From contig WIXG01000167.1 of assembly GCA_009869945.1 (NCBI GenBank), positions 103,004 to 167,003 on the forward strand: 64,000 nucleotides of DNA. The letters are read 5' to 3'. The stretch's first letter is position 1. The number at the start of each line of letters is the position of its first letter. This stretch comes from Mesaphorura yosii. Its lineage: Eukaryota > Arthropoda > Collembola > Poduromorpha > Tullbergiidae. The translations under genes and the position numbers were made by a program. This document shows, piece after piece, positions 9,351 to 21,000 of the stretch. The notes below the pieces were generated by a model. That model was not told the DNA's origin, made no database searches, and saw only the letters and a list, made by a program, of their open reading frames with translations.

Positions 9351-9753
9351 GATTGTAACGTCAATTTTTGATGTCTTAACTGACGGCTGTCTGGCAATTA
9401 AATGAAAGTGAAAAGAGAGATCTTCTTCTATTTCTACAAAATTGTTCAGCTGGTCAATGAAAAAGGTTAATGCATCTGCCAACGTCATACGTTTTCTGCC
9501 AATTTCATGGTTCGTTACCGAGTTATAAAAATTAAATACGAACTGATAATTGGTCTGCGGCGCATCCTTCTGTTTATTTGTACTTATGAGGCTTTAACAA
9601 AATGCAAGCAACAATCATCACGTTCACGTTACGGTCTCATTACATTGTTGCTTCGTTGCATTAATGCACGTCTTCACCCAATCTCGACCGACAACGATTT
9701 TGTTCCGCTTGGAGACTTTTGACTTTGTATTCTATTTACTCACATGCGAGGTT
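9351..9753. other. Short spacer, nothing clear
   Basis: Contains the upstream region of the histidine-rich gene. No TATA box in the right orientation and no other feature recognised. Confidence 0.4.
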
Positions 9754-10344
9754 TCACTTTCGACTGCTACTGCGACTACGTCCGAGTTGTAAGTGAATGT
9801 CGATTTTCAAAATGCAATAGAAGAAAGGCTTTGCGAGAGCATGAGCCATTTTGTAAAGAAATAAACTAATCAATTTGTGAGTTGAACCTTCCTCCTGAGG
9901 AAGAGTTCTGCTGGCCTTCTCTACAAAGTTGTAGGCGACGGCGAGTTTCAAGACTCTTACCAAATGGTTGTGCGTTCCCAGTGTGACCTGTCCTCCATTC
10001 CGTTCCTCTTTGTTCAGAGCGAGTAATTTATTATCCAGCACACTAGAAAATGAGAGCAATTAGAATTAGACTCGCATTCAGAGATCGAAGACGTTGCGCA
10101 AATAAAATTACTGTTAAACCGATTCATTAAAGACGTGTGAAGGAATTTCAAGAATGGGGCAAGGTTTAAGCTTTAATCTCAAACACTTTACGGACACGGC
10201 CACAGAAAGAAGAAAGACCAAGACAGGACTTGTGCAGGAATGTTCCAATTCCAGTGGGATGGAAACTTCTCTCATTTGGACTCCACTCTTAAAATACCTT
10301 TCCCTGCTCACTGTTCCATTGCTGGCTCTACTTGGCTTAGACAT
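9754..10344 (-). CDS. Hypothetical two-exon gene
   Basis: Weak model. Exon 1 is 10344..10298 (starts MSKPSRASNGTVSRE), ending at an AG-GTATTT donor, and exon 2 begins at 10042 after TCATTTTCTAG; the join is in frame (phase 2). The frame then runs to a stop at 9754, for 111 residues in all. A good donor (GTAAGA at 9960) suggests that exon 2 may instead end at 9961, with later exons I could not place. The N-terminal part (VLDNKLLALNKEERNGGQ) looks protein-like, but I recognise no family and see no signal peptide or membrane helix. The gene would start about 300 bp from the inverted-repeat element at 10641-11213. Confidence 0.3.
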
Positions 10345-10640
10345 TGAGCTTTGGATTCCATGAAATCATTCACTAAATGGACTTTGTGCGACGAATGTTC
10401 TTGTAGCCTTTTGTCTGCTTGTCACTTTTGTCGCACTCTGGACTGTCTCTTTTGAAAAATAAGATTTATGATGACATCTTGGAAAATCTTGTGTTTCCAG
10501 CAGTGCGAACTGCAAGCTCTTATCTGTACAGTTCACGGCACAGCAATTTGGGTGCAGATTTCTGCTCAATTTGTTCAAATAAAAGTGTAATAGTAGGACA
10601 CTGCGAATCAGCTTGGTGCAGGGAATTAAATCGTATTATC

Positions 10641-11213
10641 ATTGGCCCGCCGGTATCGCCTTCGATTGTCGAAATTTCTTTTTTTCCATTTTTCCTCGAT
10701 TTTTTTCGACAAAAATCATTACCATGACGATTGTCGAAACGTGACATGCTGATTGTCGAAATTCTATGCTTTGCAAGTATGCTACGCAAATTCATTTTTT
10801 TAAACATAATATTGTAAAACACACATTCTCGGTGGCCAGTTTGGCTTCGACCATGGAATCGGCAACTGGCATTAAGTACGTGAGCACAATATGAAGCCAA
10901 TTTAGCATTTTTAGCATTCAACAGATTTTCTAACAAGGCAGGAAATACATCGTCGCTAACAAAAAACTTAAATATGCTTATTGCAACTCTCGTACTTCTA
11001 CTACCAAAAAATACCTGCAAGCCATTTCCCACTACATTTGAACTTGTATTTTTACCATTAACTTGATTTCTGTTTTAATGTTGCTGAAAATAAAATTTCG
11101 ACAATTGCCACTATCTACGTATAGCTATTTTCGACAATCGCACTGTTATTTTTCAAAGTTACTTTCGACAATCGCAGTTTCGACAATTGAAGTGTGAATC
11201 TGCCCCGCCATGC
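10641..11213. mobile_element. Probable non-autonomous element with inverted subterminal repeats
   Basis: A 12-base motif is repeated in mirror orientation at the two ends. On the left, (C)GATTGTCGAAA occurs at 10663-10674, 10728-10739 and 10751-10761. On the right its complement TTTCGACAATCG/TTG occurs at 11096-11107, 11129-11140, 11163-11174 and 11178-11189. The outermost ends share a CTTC[GA]ATTGTCGAAA block and GG-starting termini, but the first bases match poorly, so the exact ends (about 10641 and 11213) and target-site duplication are not resolved. The interior (about 330 bp) encodes no transposase I recognise. Multiple inverted subterminal motifs are typical of transposase-binding sites in DNA transposons and MITEs. 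A regulatory cluster of binding sites is the alternative. Confidence 0.55.
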
Positions 11214-11454
11214 GGACATGTTCTTGCTGCCTCTACACATAAGGTTGGAGGTTAAACTCCGTCGTCTTGGTCTTGTGAAAACAGCATTTGACAAAATGAT
11301 GATTTATGTTTTTCCTGATACGATACGCAAGGACTTGGCCACGGCAAAAGCTTCACACTTGGAAAGTCATGGGTTGTTCATAATGGTGAAGAATGTGTCG
11401 CGACGTGCGTGCAAATGTCACTTAATGCAATGCAATTGAGGATGTCCTCAGGAG

Positions 11455-11485
11455 CCAGGATTTTGCAAATGCAGCAAAATCCTGG
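11455..11485. repeat. Perfect 12-bp stem hairpin
   Basis: CCAGGATTTTGC (11455-11466) and GCAAAATCCTGG (11474-11485) pair perfectly around a 7-nt loop. A small palindrome, GAGGATGTCCTC (11438-11449), lies just before it. Non-coding context; purpose unknown. Confidence 0.75.
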
Positions 11486-13193
11486 ATTGCTCCGAAGTGG
11501 ATTCGACACAAACTCGGATATGGACTACATTTGACAATAATAGAAAGTAAAGAGTTGGGATTCTTGCGTGAGTCCGAAATCCAAGTCCAAGTGGAAGCCC
11601 GAGTTCGAAGAAAGTGATACATGAATGGAAAGCTGTAAAAGTAGTGAATTTATTGAGAAAATAAGCCTCTCGATTTCCAAGTCCAACTATTCTACTTCTA
11701 CTCTTCCATGCTGCACCCAGAGAACCTGAGGAATTGAGAATGTATTTCAGAGTGAAAAGGAAAAGAGAGCAACGGCGAAAGAGTTGAAATGATTTATGAC
11801 TAAATATGAGAAATTACATTTCTTCCTTTTCTCTTTTAAAACTAAAACTCTAACGACTTAACAACAATCGAATCCTTTGACTATTGTGCGCACGATGGAC
11901 GATGAGTATCAGGGGCAGTAAGAAATATTGCAGTTCGCACAAGTAAAGCAAAGTACTGGAATATGTAGGCCAAATAACTTTAGGCTTGGACTTTGCAATT
12001 TCTGCTTGTGGCATTAGCCAAAATACATTAGCAGTAGGTGCTATTGATGCGAAATTCACTTCCATGGGCTTGATCTTGAGCGTAGATTCTGGACCTCGCT
12101 TCTCTATAATGAGGCATTCATGATTAAAGTAAAAGTCTTACCTCCATGGGAGTAATGGCAATGGGCAAGTTTCTGAGCGAACATTCATCGTCTTCCAAGT
12201 GCAACACAATTGGACAGCAATATGGAAATCGAAACTGTCTGGCGCAATGACAGTGACCGTGAATCGCGTATTCATTTCCTAGACAAAGGCTCAAGATTTA
12301 ATAACCAATCCAATCTCATTTCAAAATGCAACGCTCATTACGATTGTTGACAATTACGACTACCACGTTGAAAGTAAAAGCGAAATCGAATAATGTAAAC
12401 ACAAACGCAATAATTACCTTAATTACGGGTTTGTAAGTCTAAACTGAACTGGATATTTGCATAGTAATATTATAATTGCTTGGTTTTACTTCCTTAAATC
12501 CGTTTTTGTGTTTAATTAATACAAACACCGCGTGAGTTCAGGAAATCGACCCGCAGCCGAGCAATTAAAAGTTATTGTAATTTCCCCCATAATTTGAAGT
12601 CGTCTGCAGATGGGCAGTGATCAAATTGTCAAACACCACGATCACAAATGGTAACTCTGTCACAGCTTTTGGCTCATAATGGAAGAATCGAGCGCATCGT
12701 AACAAATCTCTCACCCTCACAATCATGCATTTCGACCAAAGAAGCTAAAATTGAGTGCCACTCGCATTGCAGCTTATTTTAAGCGAAGCGCGACGGAATA
12801 ATAAAAGAAAAAGGCAAATAACAAGCTGGCAATATTAGAAATGCGTTACTTTTACATTAATATGGTGGACGAAAACATACGGGAGCCATTTCATCTTTAC
12901 AATTTCTTGCAAAGCCTACTTACGTCTTAAGAACTTAGTGCATGTTGTACAAAGCGGCAATGGTATTGCATTAGAGTTGACAGAAAGATAATTTATGCGG
13001 GGTTTATTATTGTTATTACAGCATATATTTTGTATACATTTCCACTTCCAGTTCCACTCTGTGTTCTGCTTTGCTCTAAGCTACGCTACGCTGCTCCACG
13101 CGTCTTACAATTATTCTGTAAGCTTCTCTTCTTAAAAAAGAATCACATTAACTTTTGTACAATGTCGTTTCCACTTAATGGATTTTGTTGCTT
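11486..13193. other. Gene-free stretch
   Basis: AT-rich DNA with no convincing coding frame, splice-site pair or repeat on either strand. Confidence 0.4.
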
Positions 13194-13194
13194 T

Positions 13195-13386
13195 TTATTC
13201 GCAAGTCTTTTCTCCGCGTAATTTATGCGCTCTCGCTACTTGTCTCCAGACGACGACAAAGATCATCATGGGCCGAATGGAGAAAGTGAAGATGAAGTCG
13301 ACGTCGGTCCTGATTTCGGAATTTTGCACTCCATCCTGCAGAAAAGTCTTTGTAGAAACTTGTTTACAAATCAAAACATACATCAC
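13195..13386 (-). CDS. Possible terminal exon or small membrane ORF
   Basis: A frame ending at 13195 encodes DVDFIFTFSIRPMMIFVVVW, a plausible membrane segment, then a basic tail ending GEKTCE. A TTTTCTGCAG acceptor-like site at about 13339 precedes the most protein-like part, so this may be a last exon; alternatively the upstream ATG in the same frame (near 13383) gives a 62-residue protein. The TAA stop is embedded in AATAAA (13199-13194), which supports a 3' end here. No homologue recognised. Upstream exons could not be placed, though the unassigned frame at 13660-14037 is on the same strand. Confidence 0.3.
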   Translation of the reverse strand: MMYVLICKQVSTKTFLQDGVQNSEIRTDVDFIFTFSIRPMMIFVVVWRQVARAHKLRGEKTCE

Positions 13387-13659
13387 TGACGCTTGCTTTC
13401 ATGAGAATCTTCATAAAAACATCAGTTTTGATTTGAATCTACGATTTAACTCTAAGACATTGGTCCCGTTGGCGATTCACGAAATTAGAAGAGTTTTATG
13501 AGCAAAACTGAATCAAGGGAATGACATCGTGATGACCTATTTGTGGAGTAGTTCCGAAGCCCAAAGGAAAAGTGCAACGAATATCTACGCTAGATTCACT
13601 CATGTAATATATTAATGTTATACATCACCATCCATATGAGCACAATGATAAGCTTCTGT

Positions 13660-14037
13660 TTACGAAGCAAGATTCGGAATGTTCCAGTGGTGCGCTGAGT
13701 TCAACCCTAAAAGTATGTAGACATAGCAAGTGTTGAGGCAAGTCGGTGGGTTAATTTTGTCGCCAAAACTAATTTCAGCCAGTTCTAACGTCATGTTGCT
13801 GTAAATTAGCCCTTGTACTAGTGTGTTAGTTTTAACTGAATCTGAGATAAATTCATTAATACTGATGACGATGGCGTAAATTAATTTGTGAACCTCGGGC
13901 ATATTTGCCAACGAACTTCTAAGTAGTAAACATTTCTCGTTGTGATAGTCGTCCACAATCACATCTATGTTCTTCCCCAAGCCTCCTTCGTTCCTTGAAT
14001 TGAAACCAAGAATTTTGTCGCCATTGCCCACTGCCAT
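13660..14037 (-). CDS. Hypothetical 125-residue protein
   Basis: Uninterrupted frame from ATG (14037-14035) to a stop at 13660, starting MAVGNGDKILGFNSRNEGG. Composition is protein-like, balanced in charged and hydrophobic residues, with one modest hydrophobic stretch (LIYAIVISINEF) and no signal peptide. I recognise no domain. It could be a single-exon gene, a retro-copied fragment or one exon of a larger gene with 13195-13386. No TATA box or clear poly(A) signal seen. Treat as a weak prediction. Confidence 0.3.
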   Translation of the reverse strand: MAVGNGDKILGFNSRNEGGLGKNIDVIVDDYHNEKCLLLRSSLANMPEVHKLIYAIVISINEFISDSVKTNTLVQGLIYSNMTLELAEISFGDKINPPTCLNTCYVYILLGLNSAHHWNIPNLAS

Positions 14038-17000
14038 TTTCCCGGGTTCTGAGAGCTAGGCTTGTTGATGCCGTTCTCACAACTTGCCTTCATTCAGCGC
14101 ACACTTCTCGATCTCGACGCTAGCTCTTGAGTATGCACGATTCACGAGAAATACAGCTGGCAGGATTTTATCGCAAAATTCTGGAAACTGCAAGCAGTTA
14201 AACTGTATTGGCTGAAAATGTGAAAGTGAAACAGAGCCAGCGATGGGATGACTTTCACTTCTTGATTTCCTCTTGGGATCACTTTTCTTCGCCTCTCTTC
14301 AATCTTGAAACCTAAAAGCAAGAGCCGTGAAGGTGAACCTTGTGTTTCTGCTTTCTACTACACGGTAATTCAGATTTTCCTGCAACGCCAAGACAAAATA
14401 ACGAAATAAGAAAAGAATTGTAGGCTTGAATTTCCGCCATTCGTTGCCAATCTAGATTGCACCTGGCCATTTGCGCTGGAGAAGATGTGACTGCATGTCG
14501 TTGTGTTACATGAGAAAACGCTCAGGCCTGTAAAAGTCTTGGGTGCAAAAGTCGCACCTTAATTAAGAGATCTCGGTCGAAACGCATTCTGAATTGTGTG
14601 TTATTAAGACACGAAAAGAAATGGATCCGGTTGACACTTTCACATAATAAAAAAGAAATATGATTTTACTACGAAAACTTTATTAAGATATTTTAATAGG
14701 GGCGAAGGAGAGTGGCTCGGCTAGGTTTATGGTTTACTGCCCCAAAACAACTTGCCCTCGTCTTCGCGGATTCGAAAATAAACGGCAGAGAATTCTCTCA
14801 GGCACCTTTCACCTGGCGGTATAATTTAAGGTTGCGTGGCCGAGATTGGACCGGAGCATTATTATAAAAATGCTCACATAAATTAGCAGAATATAAAATT
14901 CAAAATTTTTGGAACAAAAAGGTGGGAACTCTGTCTTCATTTCATTTCTCAGCTTTCAGGCCGCGGCCAGGTAGGAGGAAGAAAATAACAATACCATGAA
15001 AGAAATCTCCCGAAATTACGCTGGCTTTTGTTGAGAAGGGGCAACACGAGTGCAGGCAAGAACGAGAATTGACTCAAGACTTGGGCTGATTACTCCCAAG
15101 GTGACCTTAAAAAGAAAATACATCGGGCAGTAGTGAAGTGCATTTTCGATTCCATAATATAATATACTTCCGCCTTCGTTCTGAGTTTAGTCTTGGCCTG
15201 TTCAGCGTTTCCAACTCTGAACAGCACCGCATGCAGTACGGCGTGGCCCGCGATTACGTAACACGGGTTGTCGAATTCTCGCTCAAGTGAGCACGTTGTT
15301 GAATCGCACACGAACACACGCACAAACGACTTTTAGCTTGCAAATTACGTAGGGCGTAATGCTCTCGAATCGTTGGCAGTCGTAGACGTAGTTGAGTAAG
15401 AAACATGAAAGTTTGCGCTTGAATTCCAAACACAAGGCACAAGACAATTTCCGTGTTGAAATTCTTTAAAATCGATTTTTAAATGCAATTAGGTCTCAGA
15501 AGACACATTTTCGTAGTTACAGTCAGAGTCGATGGGTGCGCGTGCTGCTGTCTTGCGTCCTCGTATGTTTGGAAAAATTGACTTTGAGCACTTTGAAGTT
15601 TAAGGACATTCTTTGGGTAGGTATCATGTCCGACATGGCATGGTGCAGGATGACTAAATTCATCTTGCGTGGTACACTCCATTTCACTTTGTGCTGTACA
15701 AGAGTAAACATCCGCATGGTGCATATGTAAGAGACGTCCGTTGCGATTACGTTTCGGTCATAAAATGAATGATGATCGCAGTTAAATAATGTCCACTCAA
15801 CCGTGCACGCACGCATGACGCATGAAGGAGCAGATTCGATGTTGGAAGACGAAGTCGCCTCTGCAACTCAAGAGCCCAGCGTCCCGTGTCGTCCTGTCCA
15901 CATAAAATAATAATGTGAACTTAAGCTGAAAGGAGGGCCAAAGTAATATAAAACTCATGAGATCGAATTTGATGGACCTTTGTCGTCGGGTGTCTTGCGA
16001 AAGATGAAAGGATGTGGACTTTCTCCTCTGGTCTGTGAGGATGAGGGCGAATTTACGACTGGACAGGCTCGTCTTTAAAGTATTTTTAACGTATTTTGCG
16101 TTTCCTTCCGTCCGAATGACTCCTCAAAAGGCAGGGACCAGGAATAAATATTTAATGCTACTGAAATCATAATGAGAACATGAGCAGATTTTAATTCTAT
16201 CAGAAATACCCGCAGTACCTAGCTTGTTCGTGACTTATTGAGCCGTTCTTACCTACAAAAAGTCAAACTAGTAAATTGTTTCGACTTTGATCCTTCAAAT
16301 GGCGCTGTGTTGCTTTTTAATTGTTTTGATGCTGAAATGCGATCGTGCCACCTGTCACATCGAGAGACATGCTTGTAAAATTCATATTTCGCAATATTAA
16401 AATCTGGAAACAGCTGCATTCGTTGTTCAGCAACTTCGGTTGACCAGCCGATTTAATAAAGAGATTTATTGAGTCACGGGATTCTCACGATTTATTTCTA
16501 TTCATTCGTTCATCCAAGCAAGACACGGGAGGTCGAAATAGCAGCTTCCAAGTATGAATTCCCGTAGTTGCGTGGCGTCACCTTTTATTAATTTTATTTT
16601 GCTCTCTGGATGGCGCCAAACCATATGCAGTTTGAGAGTAAATGGAAGATCTGACTTGGGGTCGCCAGTCTCACCACTACAAGCGACAGGCAGTTGCGCG
16701 TTGGGTTTCAAAAACTGGAAACTGGCAAATTGCGGTCTTCTTCATGACCCACTTTTTAAAAGATTACAGTGAAATGACGCATCGCATTTGCAATATTGTT
16801 CTCATCATTTTTGTTGCACGCCATTAGCACGGTAGCACTTTGCCGTTTGCGAAAAGAAAAGACTGCAATTTGTTGCTTGCATCATTATTATTAATATTCA
16901 GGCTTGTTTTTCACTTGCACAGATTACGCTGACAATTTACGAAGAAGAGGAGCAAAGGAGCAGGCTCATTAGGCGGAAATGTCGGGCAATTCAAAGAAAT

Positions 17001-18049
17001 CTTTGCGGAACTGGGAATAACAGGAACAAAAAGCTATGTCTTCCGCAGAAGTATATATGACCTTCAACTGCACTTCGCTAAGGCTGGTGGTGCTTAATAC
17101 GTCATGTCACGATTTGATGGGAAATGAAATGCCTTTTATGTGACCAACATTTGATGCCGTACTGTGTCACTGTGATTGGAGCAGCGGATGATCAATAACC
17201 GCGTTGCATTAGAGTTATCGTCCACTCGTTCATCTGCACTGCGAGTCTGGTCAGTTTCCTCTGGAGAAGCGATTTCCCATGTATAATGCATTGTGAGCGA
17301 AGAAAACACTTTAAAGTCAAATAAACCATTTTTGAGTTTTATGATTGTCGCAGTCGCAACCTAGAAACCCAAATCAAATAGAAAACCTGTAAATGCAGAA
17401 GAATGCCAACCTGGCCACTGCCGCTGCGCTGCTTTGATCGAAATGGGCAGATCAAACGAAAATATGAACAAGGGCAAGCCTCGAATAAGAATTTTGTAGT
17501 AACTTTTGTGGAGCCATTTCGAGTACGTGATGAATTGCTGTTTCGACAACCCCAGCAATCCAACCAGTAACTCAGCTGCTCAGGCTGCTTCAGTGTTGCG
17601 GCTGCGGTGACGACGACGTGGCGTGGCGGTGGCACGGCACAGTGCGAAATGCGAAATGGAATTTTCTGAATAACGTAACCTACTTTAAATGCAAGCCTCC
17701 CTCGTCGTGGATTCTGGATCTGCTCACGATTCACGTTACGAACTGCATCTCTTAACAGGGCAATAGGCGGACATTTATCTTTCTCTGGACCCACTCGCCG
17801 TTCGCAGGAAGGAAGAGAGGCTGGGATGATGTGCTGTCAGATAGGTCATTGATCACTACCACAATAACACGTTTACGTACGCGCTCAAGATCTTCGCAAT
17901 GATGATATCATGAAATACTACTTTCTTTCTTGGCACACTTTACGCTTCACTTTGAAGGTTGTGCACGTAATTCCAATTCACTGAACCACTTTCAACACTG
18001 CTTATTCTAATGCGATGCGGTGAGCAATGGTTAAGATGGGATGTCTAGT

Positions 18050-18082
18050 ATTCGAACCGTATTCGTAACCACCACGCTACCA
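18050..18082 (-). repeat. tRNA-like segment (possible SINE relic)
   Basis: On the minus strand, TGGTAGCGTGG (18082-18072) looks like an RNA polymerase III A box and GGTTCGAAT (18058-18050) like a B box. Spacing is too short for a tRNA gene, and no cloverleaf can be drawn. A tRNA-derived SINE fragment is possible. Confidence 0.2.
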
Positions 18083-21000
18083 TACCTTCGGTTTCGCCCT
18101 ATTTTGACAAAATTACACGCAAACTCTTACAGGCGTTCTTTTTTTCGTCTTGCGCCGTTGCCTGGTTTTATTTGTTTTCTGGCAAGGCAGGCAGTAATAA
18201 TAGATGTGTGGTGGTTCTGCAATCGAATACACACCCAAAACTCACCTCAAAACAATTATTGTTTGAGCTGAGTTCCAATTATTGGAAACTGTGAGAAGAA
18301 GTATAATTGCCCTGCAGTTCAATGTTCCTTTGTTTCTGCCCAATTCTAAATTGAAATAAGCGCATGACCACATTCAAGCATTGCAACTTTGCAATGCGAG
18401 ACAAGAAGTGCTTGTTGAAAGAAGAGTGCTTGAAAAGCAGTAATTGTACTGCAATTTCTTCCAAACGATAGTAGATCGTGGTCAGTGGATGATGTACTCT
18501 TGTATGTTTATTTTGCCATCATCGAAGATAAGTGCGGGCCATTGGTGGTCTCTGGTCTCATTGCTCGGCTGCTTTCTTTCCACAAACAGGAATTCGTTTC
18601 TCGTTTGAAGTTCAATAGCGGGAAGGCATTGTCCTTGAGCTAGGTCAATAGAGAGCACGAGGACGGGTCAACCAAATTCGTTGAGTGCTTGAATTCCTCT
18701 CCCAGTGTATTGTAGAATGTGACCTGTACAATGGAAATTGACAATACAAATTGTAGTACAATTAATTCGCTCTTTGTGCCCTGCCGAATGCACGATTAAA
18801 ATCGAATATTCAATTTCTGACCGAATAAACTCGTTCCGTGAGCTGCAAAGTAGCGAAGTCCATAAATCGTGCTGGCTCGTGGTGGATTTTTACGACTTGA
18901 AATATTTAAACATTCAATGTAATTAATGACTTGGAAAGGCTTCCAAAAATCGATGGAAGACCGTCAAAGTATTGCGTTACAACTGACTGCAGTAACAGAA
19001 CAGTATTTGCATAGTCAAGCCTGAAAAGCAGTCAAATATTTGTGGGATTCATTAGATCGTAAAGTAATGAACGAGGAAACTTTATTCATTTATTTCAGCG
19101 AGCGCATTATGCGTAATAAAACGCATTGCAGTCACTGTCCTAGTCGGTTGATTTTGAATTGTAAACTGGAGACAATTCGAATTCGCCAAACAGAACTTTC
19201 ACTGCCACATTTTACAATCGTCCGCCTGGCTACTGGTTTTTGCCCTTCTTGGGCCAGAAAACGAAGCCAGAAACTATTGCATTGCATTGCATTTCGTGCG
19301 TAGGAGTGCATTCTGCATTGGAATTATTTCATGTTGCTTAATTATATTCCAATCGACAATCGTAAGCCGTAAAACTGTTGAACGTTTATACAAAAGAGAG
19401 AAGCATTACAGGTGCTGAATTCAAATATGCAGGTTAGCGTGCTTCCCTGCTTTCCCTTTGCCTTGCTGCTTCTCTGGTTGCTGTATTGCTAGTAATGACA
19501 GGGTGGAAAATGGAAAGTAGAACTGGAACTGGCCAGCACATGGAAAGCAGGGTTTCAAAACGACAGGCAACGGCACGGCAGTCGTAGAGGAAGAAGCAGG
19601 CAAGAGGAACCTGTGAGATAAAACTCAAGCTCGAGAAACAAGTTTCAGTTTAGTTTGTATCTTGGTCTCAAGCCGAAATCACTCATTCGGGAAGCTGTTG
19701 GCTGTTTGACTTCCGTGCGTGTGCGTGTAGCGTGTGCGGTGCTTTCTCTCAGAGTTAAAAGATACCGAATATTAATTTGATAGTCGTCTCATCCTCATCG
19801 TCATCTTGACCTGACCTTTCTTCTATCACAACTATTTAATAGCTCAGCCATCATCGGTGAGTCGTAGAAGTCAGTCGCATTATAATTTGTGAGTTGGAAT
19901 TTTATGTATTTAACATCCCACGCAAGAATTCGTGACTCGCGACTCGTGATTCGCGTGTTGTAGACAATTGAAGTTATAAAACTCGAAATTCTCTTCTTGT
20001 CATCTCTGCTCTTTCGCTTTTATATTGCTCTCTTTTGTTCGTATCAACAAAAGACCGACTAAATTTATTGTTCTCATCTTGTACCTTAGCATAGCTACGA
20101 CTACGACGGTGTTGTTGGTGTTGGCGGAGTTAGCCATTTATGTTTTTATCACATCATCATTCTCCCAGTGCTCATGCTTGTGCTCTACTTGACTCTACCT
20201 GTACTCTACCCTGCTTGGTACAATTTTAAAATTTTGTTCCTGAGTGTCTCTGAATCGTTCGACACCAGTACACAAAATCCATAAACAAACTATTATAATT
20301 GGTGCAACAGCAGTTGCATTTGAGCAGTAAGGCGAATATCCACATTGTTTTCGTTTCACATTTACCTCAACCCAATTAACTGAGACTTGAAATTTGAAAG
20401 TGTCTGAGTTTAATTGCTAAACTTTCCCGAAAGACACGACGCTTCATTCGGAGAAAGTAACGACACTGCATCTGTGATCTGTGTGTAAGATGTTGTTGAA
20501 CCTTTGAGTTGATGAACACGAAAGTATTTAGCACAGCGGCAATGCAGTGACTTGAAAAAAATGTGAGACGCGAAACTCGCGACGCAAAGACAGGCAAGAA
20601 ATATTGCGCCTACCTTCTCTGCTGTTACTCTGAATTTTTTGTGTATTCGAGTTTTCCCGTTTGATCATCAAACTGGAAAGAAGCTCAAACATTCAGGGGT
20701 TGAAAAGATGCAATCTGCATATTCGCCGTCGTCATTCGTTGGAATTTCCTGAATGAAAAGTGAGCGTGAGTGTCTACAAAAAACGTCAACTTAAAATAAA
20801 TACACATGCGAAGGCAGAATAACTGGGAAAGTGAAAGCTCAGCATAAAAATTCATAAAGTCAGGCAGCCCAGACATTTTGGAGCAGTGAAGACGATTTGA
20901 CTTGGAATATTTTAGCATATTGATCAAAGCCACACTGTACGAGAGACAGCAGCGAAGAATTTCATAGATAAAAACTTCTTCAAGAAAAATCTTCAGTGCT

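Noticed and set aside
10520-11032. 170-codon minus frame across the inverted-repeat element
   Set aside because: Starts at GTG, shows no transposase motif, and part of its sequence is the repeat motif itself.
17339-17794. 151-codon minus frame
   Set aside because: Low-complexity composition, no domain, no signal peptide and no convincing splice sites.
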